A DNA stretch of 64,000 nt from Ancylostoma caninum (taxonomy: Eukaryota; Nematoda; Chromadorea; Rhabditida; Ancylostomatidae). Shown here one piece after another: positions 11,900-22,916 of the stretch (within the stretch, counting starts at the first letter, position 1; every line of letters begins with the position of its first letter). The stretch covers positions 744,001 to 808,000 of the forward strand of contig JBAJFG010000472.1 in NCBI GenBank assembly GCA_037903475.1, in the 5' to 3' direction. The notes beneath the pieces are model-generated. The model was not told the origin of the DNA. It saw only the letters and a list, made by a program, of their open reading frames with translations, and did not search any database. The translations under genes and the position numbers were made by a program.

Positions 11900-14034
11900 T
11901 TCAGGTCATGTCATGACCCCTGAGCTTGGCGCCTCTTTTCTTTGACGTGACACAAAGAGTATCACCGCGATGTTGACCCACGAAATGTAACACCCTCCGG
12001 TTGTAGGCCGAGCACTCGGTGCAATTACCTCGTTTCACACCTCTACCAGCATGTGGCAGGGGATACATTCACACCCCAAACCTTCCAGAAAACGATGACA
12101 CATAAACTGGAAGTAATACGTATCCCAGTACAGTGGAAGAGAGGGTATGTATTATACATTGGTATTCGAACTTTTCTTCTGAATATTCGAATATTCGAAA
12201 TACCGAACATTTCAATTTTTCGAGTAATTCATGCGGCGCGGCTGCACCCGTTCTCATTGGGCCCCCTGCAATTTCTCAACACGATTTGTCGGATATGCCA
12301 CAATCTGGATATTTTTCTTTTCAACAAAATCCTACCTGCGGATATGGGCGCAAGTTTCTCATTAGAGGTTGATCAGTAATCATGATCCTTATGCCTGCGA
12401 GTGAGGTCCCGCCCATGTGCTCCATTTTTCTCGATGAAACTCAGAAAAAAGTCGAAATTGAAACTTAAAATCGAACAAGGGAAGGATACCAGATGTCCGT
12501 GGCATTTCGATATGAGGTATGCTTCATAATATGAGGTCGACGACGCTGATCTCAAATCTGTTCTTCATTTTTGCTGAACACCATTGTGGAAAAAGTTATG
12601 AACATTCTTGACTGACAGTACACGATTTATCGAGGAGCATGTCTATACATCTTTTTGCAGATAGATTTATTACGAATATTTAAAACTGTCCTGAGATAAG
12701 ATTACATCACGATACGATGCAAACTATTCAAGAAAATTACAGCTGATTATGAAAAAAAAAGACTACAACGTATACATAGAATCACACAATCTAATACTTT
12801 TGAAGGGCAGGCGTACATCTCAATCTGGATTAGACCAAGTTGTGCAAAATCAATGAAATTGATCAACAAATCGATATCGGAGTCGATGATATTGCTCAAG
12901 TACTCTAGCCCGCCTCCCTCCTTCCTCGCCAGATATGGATGTACCCTGTTTTCGAACCACTTGCTTCTTCGTCTCGTTTGCAGATATCTTCCCGTAGTTT
13001 GAATTTGGCGCCTACGCGCGTTGCCCAGATTTTTGAAAAAGCGTCGTGGGGGCTGCTACGTTTTATATATATAGAGAAAGCGACATTGTCTCGATCTACT
13101 ACGATTAAAAAAAACGTTACGGAAGGAAAAGATTCCTTACGCCAATTCTTGTCTTACACCAAAGGAAAATCGCGACCAGTGCTTACCCACGTCGCTACTA
13201 GCGCCACACTAACATTGTCCTGCTTGTTTCCCTCATAAGAAAGCGCAGCATATAGGCGTAGAGACTATTCTGGTCATGATGCACTCGCTTATTCTGGAGA
13301 GGCAACCATCCGATTCTGAATACGCCACCCCCCCCCCCCTCCCCCTCCCTCGGGTGAGGCGCTTTTCTCACACTTGTCGACAACTCGACGGACGTTTAGC
13401 GAATTTTTTATGCATGGCCTCGTGATGTCCTTTAGTCCACTAGTGCTCCGCTATTCACACACTTGTTATAAAACAACCTCAGGGGAACGCTGGACAATGC
13501 ATTTCCTACTTCGAAGAGAACTTTTAGAGTATAAAAAATTTTGAGAAAAAAATTCAAAAAGGATTGTACACCCTGCTACAACTCACAATTGCAATGGATC
13601 CTAAATGAGTTTGTGGCCTACAGAATGAGGCTGTGCAGCGCTTACAGGCGTATAAATGAGTAAATTAATGTGTAATTCAGTGGAAGACACCCTATCTACA
13701 AGTGATAGTCTCATTTTTCCGGACAAGCTGTGTTTATACTCCATCGCGAGGATATTGCGTCAGTGCAACAATCATAACATGTGCGTACTCGTCTTTTTTT
13801 CTGGAATTTCTAGTCAGTCCATGGACCGCAGGTCTACGGAGGGATCTTGGAAAATGTTAGCACTTTTTTCAGCTACAAATTCTCTAAAAATTTTTTTCAT
13901 TCATTTACAAGTACATAGTGAAAGATCCATCTCAACGTAGATAAGAAATCGTATATGATGGGTTAGCAAAAACATAAGGAAGGAAAAGGAAAAAAGAAGC
14001 CAGCAACATGTAACATTGAAAAACAATTTGGATT
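11900..14034. other. Intergenic, no gene recognised
   Basis: Contains a foldback of about 44 bases at 12161-12205 (GGTATTCGAA ... TTCGAAATACC), the inverted copy of the dispersed repeat near 12975-13040 and a C-rich run near 13328. No splice-consistent coding segments seen. Confidence 0.4.
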
Positions 14035-14235
14035 GGATGCGTGCGTTCGACGCGCGTGCGTCTACATGATCAAACGTAAGCTAGTAGCAGCCCTGACGCA
14101 GCCCCAACGCAGGAGAGATGCACACGTTCCACGGGCCTCGCGATGGCTTCTTTTCATTGAGAATGTTGACTCGTGTTTATGAAAATTCTTCGTAGGTAGA
14201 TGCCTGCGTCTTACGCGCGACTGACGCACGCATCT
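14035..14235. mobile_element. MITE, AGATGCGTGCGTTCGA family
   Basis: Terminal inverted repeats GGATGCGTGCGTTCGACGCG on the left and a close reverse complement ending GACGCACGCATCT on the right, about 30 bases each. A second copy lies at 49696-49888. No coding capacity. Confidence 0.65.
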
Positions 14236-14239
14236 CGTG

Positions 14240-17200
14240 TATATTGCCGGTGCGGATTGCCCTTAACGTTCAAGAATAACAACATTCATGTTATGCATAG
14301 AGTGCGAAAATCCTATAATGACTCCCTGACATTTTTTGGAGGAATTTAAGAAAACAAAGGATTTGCAGGATGTTTCTAAGAAATTGCCTTTTTTATTAAT
14401 TTTTTTTACAAATAATGGTTAGCGGATTAGTTTTTTTGTTAATAGTTGGTTTATTTTTCTTTGTTTAATGGCGCCCAAATCCCTGAAATGTATGCATAGA
14501 AAGACGACATTATTCCCTTTTTCATTAATTTCATGATTATTTCTCTTTTCACTAACTTGATGATACCAGGCTCTCATCTGCTCTTCTTTGAGGGTTTTTT
14601 TTCTGGATTTTGAATGGAAAATTAGACCTTCACATCCCCATTCAATTTATTTTTCTTCAACACTTCTGATAACTCTCTCGATAACTGCACGGTACTCTGA
14701 TCCATAAAAAGTTCTGGAAGCATCCTTCAAACAGAAATCTTCTGAGCATCCTGAAAATTGAAATTCGGTGTCGCTGGCGCTTGCACGTGTGTACGCACCA
14801 CATGCCTCACGTTCGGATTACTCCGGCACTTGAATACCGACCTCTTCGTCTCCACGCTATCCACACTCTCTCCTCTGCCCTCGCACCTCGTTTCGCTGTA
14901 GACAATTAATTGCGTTCTTCTCCTGAAAATCACTGCGGAATTGGTCGACGCCGCTGCTGAGACGGGTGGTTAGCGCCCTTTGTCCGCTCAAGTCACAATT
15001 CACCTGCGGCGTCTGTAATTTTGGACTCATTTTGTCGGACTTGGCGTCGGAAGTCACAGCGACTTCATGATTGCAGACCTGGAAGAACAATGATGTCTGA
15101 GAAAATCGCGGACTTTTGCTAGAGGCCCGCAGAGCAAAGAACTCTTGCGGCGAATTGAGTAGGACATCAAAAAGCTACCGTTTCTGCGATTTTCCACCAC
15201 CAAACTGGGTAAGACGTATTAAAAGGCATGAACAATGGAATTTTGAGAGTAGCTATTCTTATGGTAGGTCATCAAATTCTTTTGGGGTATCTCACGGCTA
15301 ATCAACCAATCACAGCAGTGCTAGTCGCAGGAAGGCCACGCCTTTATTTTGTCCTCCATGCTCCTACACTTCTTGCTGTTTGTTTGTATCGGCAGTCTCG
15401 CGGATGGCAAAAATATTGCCTATGATTGATATTTCCTGTATCCCAATCGTTCCTAAGAATTTCGAGCACATGTAAAGTTGGAGTTATTAGCATAATTTGA
15501 GAAAGTAATGGCATTCTGACAGAAATGAGCATCCCTCTCGTTCTCCTTTATACTCCCAATGTGTTTTCTGCTTCTAGTCATCCTAACTCAAACCTTCAGT
15601 ACTGGCTAGAACTCCCTTCGCTGACAGACCCCCTATTGGCTCACAAAACATACGTATCGATCATACGTAATTAAGGCAATCGCTTGACGTTGCAGACCTG
15701 AGCACTTGTTCACTAGAAAAATGTATCAGTAGTCGTTCAAATATACAACCTATGTTTTATGCTTTATAAGGACTATAGGAAGATTTCCGAGACATAAGGT
15801 CTCAAACAGTTGGCCAATCTGCGCTTAGAAGTCTCAAAATTTTCTAAAAAATTTTCTAAAAACTTTGTAACTCCGACAATATTGTTATTATCTGTTCTAT
15901 TCAAACCATTCAAACCATAAATATCTGAATATACAAATTTCTCAGTCATGATATTTTGCTAATTTCTCTTTTCACGTTCAAAAAATTAGCCACTGCGAGG
16001 ACTTGCTCATTGGCTTCTTGACTCGAGTATTATTTTTTTTCAATCAACTTCTGAGAGTTTTTTTTAAACCTATGCTTATTGTTAGCATTGTTACATTGAG
16101 TTTGTCAAAGTGTTAGTTGCTGGGATTGTTTTTGATTTATTATGAGAATGTATGTTGCGTGAACGTGTTGTTGTTTACGCCCTCTTAAATAAATAAATAT
16201 ATGTGATGCTTTCCTATATGCATTTGCATAATACATCTCAAACTCGCTTCAAGGTTTCTGCTTCAAAGTTCTCGGATTCTCAGTGTTTGTTCAGAGTTTT
16301 GCCCAAAGAATTCCTGAATAATTATGATATCAACTAGTTTGATTATCATTATCATCCCGGAAGATTTTTCTAAAAATCTCACGGAATAAAACATTAAATA
16401 CTCAAGTTTATCTCGTTCTATGGGGAATTTTCTTAAGTGGCTTCCTTTCTTTGCACTCTTTTTTCATTCGATATTCCATATTACAAAGAGCACTCACATT
16501 CTAAAAAAATCATTAGTGGATAAGTCGTTTCCAATAGATTTCCTGGAAAACGAGGAAAAGAGCCGATTTTTCTCCGATATCAGAACGAAATATCACTTTC
16601 TAAAAATATTTTTAAGCTCTCTTCATATTTTGGAGTGGAAGGTTTGGAAGAAAAGGAATTTTTCTCTCTCCCATAGAAATTTCCTTGAAAATCCTTACTT
16701 CATTGTGAAATTCATGTAGTTACTACTTTTTTTTTGGGGGGGGGGGGGTAAGCTCAAGCTGATTTAAGCCAAAGCAGCAGAAATTATACAAGAATACCGC
16801 AAGTACTCCAAAGTTCTTCTTTATAACTTATCCGGATCTTCACCCGCTCCAAGCTAAGCACTTTTCTTCTCTTCAGCGTTAAATTTTGCCTGTTTTTCCT
16901 CACTCTGAAACCAGGGATGAATCACCAAAAATCTTCTTGCTGTTTTTCCTCTTTTCAAGAAAAATCCTCTTTTTTGGCAATGTTTTCACGTGATGTTAGC
17001 TGTTTGCGGACCAACCGCACCTCTTTGCTTCAGATCTGTAGCCTTTTATTGGAATTTTCTTGATTTTTCTTTTTCTTCACCGGTTTTCTTGCACGTGGAC
17101 CGCTTTTCCTGTCCTGGATCCCAGAAACACTCTGTTGGGATAGTTCTTCCGTGATTCTGCTACCCGGAAATCCCCTCCGGCTGAGTCCAACATCTTGATA

Positions 17201-19560
17201 AGAAGCAGACAACTCGTCAAGACGACGTGGTGCGTAGGCCACGCCCCTTTTTGCTGCATAAACAGAGCGTTGTTTATGCAGCGAAACAAACGTTTTGTCG
17301 GCTGCAGATTTCTTGACCTTTGGCTCATTTCTTGCACAGCCCTTCAAAATGGCCTCTGGCGACCAACAACGATGCTCCATGGCAAATCGGCTGCATTTGT
17401 TTTTCTATGCATGCAATACGATGTTATACCAGAATGCTATTACGGCTAATTGGTGTTTTGTATGCAGCCAGCATTGTGGAGTACTATAATTCTATCATCT
17501 TCCCGCGAATAACCCAGTCCTTTTACTTAATTACTTCTAAGCACTGCGCAGTTGCTACTATAAATAGTAGTAATGTCTGGATCTGGATGAGATATTCATG
17601 GATTTCTCTTCATTCTCCTTGCTTTCTCATCCTTCTCTCCAAATTATCCCATGAAACCTCGAAGTAAGGATAAAATAGCGCTAGAAATCTGATCCTGGTG
17701 CCTAGAAGAAGTATCCAGGAAATTGGGAGGAAGAGCAAAAGCTAAGAAAAAGCGCGTATCCGCAGATTGAGGCTATATTCGCAACATCGAAGATTTCGAC
17801 TGCGCAGCTATATGCGTATATTTGATGGTGTCACTGCTGCTATTCTGCTGCCATTCTGCTGCTGTTGTATTGCTATTCGCTTACCGGTACCTCACCGTTA
17901 TTTTGGGAATTCCGTAACAGTTGTTTTTTTTTTCATCTGAAGCACCGCAGGGTATCTGCTCATCTGCGGAAGTCCCGAAAGTATGGAGCAGTACTGTATG
18001 ACAAGAAGTATAGATAAATTAATAAAAAAAAAAGAAAATAAAACAGATAGAATAGATAATAAATAAAGTAATCCAGGATCTCTTCCAGGACTGTTTAGTC
18101 CAAGCCCTATGCTCGTTTACGTGTTCTATAACGTCCAATTTTCAATTTTTAATGGATTTATTGGTTGGATAACAATCCTAACACCGAATGATCCTATGAA
18201 AACAAAGAAAATAGCGTTCGAAAACAATTCTAAAGCATGCTAGAACACCCCAGGAGTATTTAATATTTGAGCACTAGAATTTTTCTGATGAGGCAACCCC
18301 ACTGGTTCCAGGGTAAATCCCAGAAAATTTCGGTGTAGAACGTGGATTGCGTGGAATTTCGTCGATTTCCCAGGAAGTATAAGTTGTGCATTCCTCCAGC
18401 AACAAGCGGAACTAGTCCATATTTCGTGCGAATTCTGGGATCTGGCTTTTGTTTGAGTTTTTTAAATCTCCGCTTACCTTCCTGCATGATTACCCAGGAT
18501 TTTTCCCAGATTTTCTTGCGAAAATCGCGCTATAGAATCACTATGTGGCTATAGATATCTCCAAACTCTAGTGATAGGAAAAAACGTACAAAAAAAAAGA
18601 CCATGATGAAAAATCAGCTGATATGGAGACATTCTCCATATTTGGAAAAAAAAACTGCATCACCCACGAAAAAGCTGGAAAATCTACAAGGAAAGTCATC
18701 AATATGGAACAACCAACCTTAAGCTTCATTTACCCAACCACATTTGCTCCGCCCATTTCCTCCCCACCATCAAGTCATTTTTACTACGATTCCATGAAAT
18801 CATGCTCAGAATCTGATTATTTTGGGACTTGCAGGTAAACTGCACATTTTCCAGTAGATTTGAGCGAATTTGTGAAGTGAACCACACAGTTATGCGGAAG
18901 TGGGCGGGGCGACTGGCCGGCAATTTTCGCTTGGCTCTGTCGGAGCGTTCTTTATTCAGTAGATTTCAGCTATTTAGGTGGCGATTTTTTAGTTCAACAG
19001 TTCCTTGGGTTTTGCTTTGGCTATCGATTTTGGCTAGTCGTCCTGGAAAAATGTTTCGCTGTCTATGCTGACTGTGTCGATTTTTTTGCAAGCTCAGCCA
19101 AACGGTGACCTTTACACCTGGTTGCATCCTATCAGAGCTTTAAGAAACCCTCCCCTCTACCTTTTCCCCGGGGGAGGTCTCATTGGTAATAGCACAGCAC
19201 CATGCGCGCAAATGACGTGTCAACGTAAGAAAAACCAGTTGGAATGATATCATAAAACCGTGAGATTGGGAATTTTCTGGAATCCAAAGCGCATCCAGGG
19301 CATCGAAGGAAAACGCTCAAAGATGAGAAGCCACTGACAGCCTTACATTTATGATGGGATGCACTTTTAGCGTTGATTCTGAATATTCTGCTGGGAAGAA
19401 AAAAAACGTCTTGACATTAGATCCAATTTCATGTGATGTGCTTGCAAGTCGGCTTCGCATCAGAGAATGAGCTGGGTTTTTTCACAGGGATCTGACTAAC
19501 CCAGGACCGCCATTTTGACTAGGTTATTTACATTTTTATGTAATACATGAGTATCTCATG
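14240..19560. other. Intergenic, no gene recognised
   Basis: About 5 kb without a gene that I can support. A G-run is at 16735-16748. A TAAATAAATAAATA tail near 16186-16200 could be the end of an old retroposed copy. A 116-codon frame at 17030-17380 (minus) is basic and of low quality, overlapping a small inverted repeat of TGCATAAACA; not called. Confidence 0.4.
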
Positions 19561-19564
19561 CTAA

Positions 19565-19640
19565 AAATGAATGAAAACAACAAAAATCACTGCTTATCTG
19601 CCAATGAATGAAAACAACAAAAATCACTGCTTATCTGGTG
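19565..19640 (+). repeat. Direct tandem duplication, about 37-bp unit, two copies
   Basis: AATGAATGAAAACAACAAAA followed by ATCACTGCTTATCTG occurs twice in direct succession, identical apart from the junction, so the duplication is recent. Confidence 0.9.
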
Positions 19641-19984
19641 AAGAGAAATGGACAATCAAAAACAACAGGAATTTGCCAGATAGGACAGGCAGAATAGCAT
19701 CATGAACTAACCAACGACTTTTCAGTGCCCTATCCTCCCCGTCTTTAACGATTAACGAACCAAAAATTGAAGTTATCATGGCTGTGTCATAGTCTATCAT
19801 AGTTTATCACAGCAATTTTTCTATATATCCTTGCCAACATACCGCCTGCAGGTGTACAGGTAACCGTAACTCCCTTGGCCTGCGCAACGCGGCGCACTCG
19901 GCTGCGTCGCGGCACTCTGGCTGCCTGCCGCATCCTAGCCCTCTCGCTTTCTCCCTGAATTTAGCCGCTCCGCAACAGAATGTA

Positions 19985-20150
19985 TTGCTATTCTATGATG
20001 CTGCCGTCTCGTATTGTATTGAATTATTATAATCAATAGAATTAATAATTAATGAATAATTAATAAACAATAGATGATAAATATAATTAATAATTAATAA
20101 AAATAAACAATAATTATTGAATTATTGTAATCAATAGAATGTATTGCATA
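19985..20150 (+). repeat. AT-rich low-complexity tract
   Basis: Runs of AATTAATAATTAAT and AATAAACAAT, with the words ATTGAATTATTGTAATCA and AATGTATTGC occurring on both sides of the tract. Confidence 0.6.
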
Positions 20151-21026
20151 GTGCTAGCTTCGACATCTGCGGTTATCGTTATCAAGGTACAGGGGGCACG
20201 TGGGGGGGGGGGGGGTGTAGATAATCCAAAGCCATTTCGGATACACTTAAAAAACATTTTATAAATTAGATGAAAACGCTTGTACAGGCATATTTTCAAT
20301 TCTTCACCTTCAATTCTTTTTGGACTATTTATTTTTGCTTTCATCGGCCTATTTGCATACATGATTTTGGAAAAAAATAACCATCTGCGTTTTTTTAGTG
20401 GGCCGGGTCTTTCTATGTGGACCAGCTCTACAGTGGGGTCCGGCAGCCACTGCAAATCGGCGCCGGCGGACGCCAGCCGCCGCCACCCTCCGGCGCCCCG
20501 GTATTAATGAGCCATAAGTCACTCGAGCTTGGGAGAAAGCGAAGAAAAATACAATTTTAGTCCATAGTAGACAGAGTGCAGTGGATATGTTAGGGCTTTC
20601 ACGTTTTTTCATTTTTGTGATTTTCATGGGGAAAGATTTCTGAATACACAATAAGCGAAGCCAACACTTCCAATGGACACAGTACTTCAGTTATCCCATC
20701 TGAATAATAAAGCTCATCCAATTCGGGATCCTCAGAAATAATTGAAATCCGTATAAATTGTTCCATATCCATTGCGAAGTAGTTCTACCGCTGTCACTTA
20801 TCTTTCGTGGAGCAGTCCTTTACGGCGGAGTTACTCTCTCCCGGTTTCCCTCAACTTTGAAAAAGTGGTTTTTCACTATTACTTACACTTACACTTATCG
20901 TAGTTTATCTTCGAAATTTATGCAAAACGTTGCCGGATGCCTTCCTGGACTACCCGAAGGAAATCACGGGGGACGTTCCAAGCAGTGAACCCCAAACACT
21001 GCGATACTTAACTCTGGATCTCCAAC

Positions 21027-21082
21027 GGAGTGGAACCAGCGATAGGGACAGATTGCAATCTGCCGCTCAAACCACTGAGCCA
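21027..21082 (-). repeat. tRNA-like module (Cys-like anticodon region)
   Basis: Minus-strand A-box TGGCTCAGTGG and B-box GGTTCCACTCC start 45 bases apart, as in a tRNA without a long variable arm. A D-stem GCTC/GAGC and an anticodon hairpin with GCA in a 6-base loop can be drawn. The acceptor and T-stems do not pair well, so this is a tRNA-derived sequence rather than a working tRNA gene. Confidence 0.55.
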
Positions 21083-21174
21083 TCCGGGCTACTTTTTATG
21101 TTGGAGTTTGTTAGATAACTGCAGCAGTCGTAGGCAGCATACTATATGTATTTGCAAAACGGGGGCACAGGGTA

Positions 21175-21230
21175 GGATTCGATCCCCTGACCACCACAAC
21201 GTCGATCATTCGCTCAATCCACTGAGCTAT
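21175..21230 (-). repeat. tRNA-like module, second type
   Basis: Minus-strand A-box TAGCTCAGTGG and B-box GGATCGAATCC are 45 bases apart. The D-stem GCTC/GAGC pairs; the anticodon stem does not. It differs from the neighbouring Cys-like module, so the two are not simple duplicates. Confidence 0.55.
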
Positions 21231-22011
21231 GCGCGCACGCGATGCGACATACAAATAGTGTCCAATCCCGCTTACGCTTACACTTATCGTAGTTTATCTT
21301 AGAAATTTAGGTGGAAAGGGAGTTGGGTGGGGCCACTCCTGTGGAGCCTGAGCCTAAGCCTTAAACCCATTCTTAAGCATAGGGTTAGGCTTATCTACCC
21401 TGTCTACTATGGACTAAAATTGTACTTTTCTTCGTTTTCTCCCATTTGCAGTGGCTGCCGGACCGGACTGTATCTATATTATGCCGCTACATAAAAAGGA
21501 TGATCTAGATTGAACAATTTCCTATGTCCCCCTGATTTATGGCTTTTCGCTTCTTGAAATCTCATTTGGGTACTTAGCCTCCAAAAAGGCCACAATAAAT
21601 CTCTAGTCAAAAACGCACGTTGTCCAGGAAAGTCACCGTTGTCCCCTGAGGATACTCTCAAGAATTTCCGCGAATGGTCCTAGGAACAACTGCTGAATTT
21701 TGTGCTATTGTTGGGGATTTTTGAATAAAAACCTATTCAGGCGTCAAATGTGGCCATGAATGGCATCCGGGAGAAAAACTCAACGGCAAGACTTTTCCAA
21801 ATAATAGTTCCTATTCTTCGGCACACGCTCCCTCCTCTGGGGTTCCTTTAAAAACCTATTTTAGTCAACTATTCCATTCAATTTCTGCATACTTCACGCG
21901 TTTTCATGTGTGAAATGCGATTTCTGGCCCGCTCTGAGAAACCTTGCTTAAAAACGTTTCCACTTTTCTGGCTATATTTCCCCATATAGGACCAAGAATT
22001 CGCCCACGTCA

Positions 22012-22300
22012 TCAGTTACCTTGTCTCAAGTCACATGTCTCATCCTGAATTCTGCTCCTTGCCCCTCTTCGTGGATTTTGCCAACGGCGAGCTAATCGTT
22101 GGCCATTCTCGAGTAGGACGTTGGCCACTTCTCGAGCCCATCGTACCTTCTCGGGCACTGATGCGATAATCATCTTCGCTCGCCGAACAACTTCTTCGGA
22201 GAGCAATGCATCCAGGCATCCCATTTGCTGGACTAGGAGCTCTTTCTTCTTTTTTCCCTCTTTGGTTTCTACTTTTTTTAACCAGTTTGGTTCGTTTTAC
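22012..22300 (-). CDS. Hypothetical coding fragment
   Basis: An uninterrupted minus-strand frame of about 95 codons, of which 70 follow an ATG at 22224. It is charged and looks helical: a lysine-rich start (KKVETKEGKKKKELL), then LSEEVVRRAKMIIASV and an Arg-rich end (ARRWQNPRRGARSRIQDE). It has better protein character than other frames nearby. On the plus strand it runs directly into an AATAAATAAATTTAT tail at 22317, so it could equally be a piece of a mobile element or a coincidental frame. No family recognised, no matching exons found. Confidence 0.25.
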
Positions 22301-22435
22301 TGGTAAATCTATCGCCCAATAAATAAATTTATATAAAAATTGCCTTATTTCCGTACGTATGACTAGAGCAAGGATCAGACAATTAGCCTACATTCTGTTT
22401 TAAGTGTATTGTAAATATTGCCCTTATAAGCACTA

Positions 22436-22916
22436 CTCACAACCTCAAGAACACGTTGTCGGCCCAGCTTCGCCCAAAAACAACTTGCAAACAAGCTTTT
22501 AACTAGCAAATCGTTGTCGACAAGCTTGACGTCATCATGCCACCCCAAACCAAGTTGTCGACAAGCTTTTCACCCGACAACTTGTCGACAAGGAAGATAA
22601 AAAACAAGTTGTCGACCAGCTTTTCCAAAAGCAACTTGCAGACCGTTGCGCTATCCTCCACAAGTCCTACCTCGGGCAATTTTTTAGTACTGACAGATTG
22701 CCAGTGAAGAACGGGTCGAGGAAAAGTTTATGCGGTCGAAAACTTGTCGGCAAAGAAAAGAAAAAACAAGTTGTCGTCAAGCTTTTCGGCGGACAAGTTG
22801 TCGACAAGGAAGTGCAAAACCAAGTTGTCGACAAGCTTTTGGAAAAGCAAGTTTCAGATGTGATCAGATACTTGCTCGCCGAATGCTTGTCGACAAGTCG
22901 TTTTTGGGGTTCTGAG
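22436..22916 (+). repeat. TTGTCGACAA-rich element, copy C, with inverted ends
   Basis: Begins CTCACAACC and ends GGGGTTCTGAG, flanked by TA on both sides. Inside are at least eight perfect or near-perfect TTGTCGAC-type palindromes within units like CAAGTTGTCGACAAGCTTTT. The left half matches copy A at 1135; the right 100 bases match the reverse complement of copy D at 25949. Confidence 0.7.

Larger units (their letters stand above)
20431..21470. mobile_element. 1.04-kb non-autonomous element with TA-flanked inverted ends and twin tRNA-like modules
   Basis: Starts CAGTGGGGTCCGGCAGCC and ends GGCTGCCGGACCGGACTG, flanked on both sides by TA, which fits Tc1/mariner-type insertion. Inside are two minus-strand tRNA-like modules: one with A-box at 21072-21082 and B-box at 21027-21037, the other with A-box at 21220-21230 and B-box at 21175-21185. 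The sequence up to about 20730 and from 20730 to 21340 is near-identical with the left arm of the 1.99-kb element at 34694. No transposase frame is present. Product if transcribed is unknown. Confidence 0.75.

Noticed and set aside
17030..17380. 116-codon basic frame on the minus strand
   Set aside because: No domain, no splice partners, and it crosses a small inverted repeat; composition does not stand out from background.
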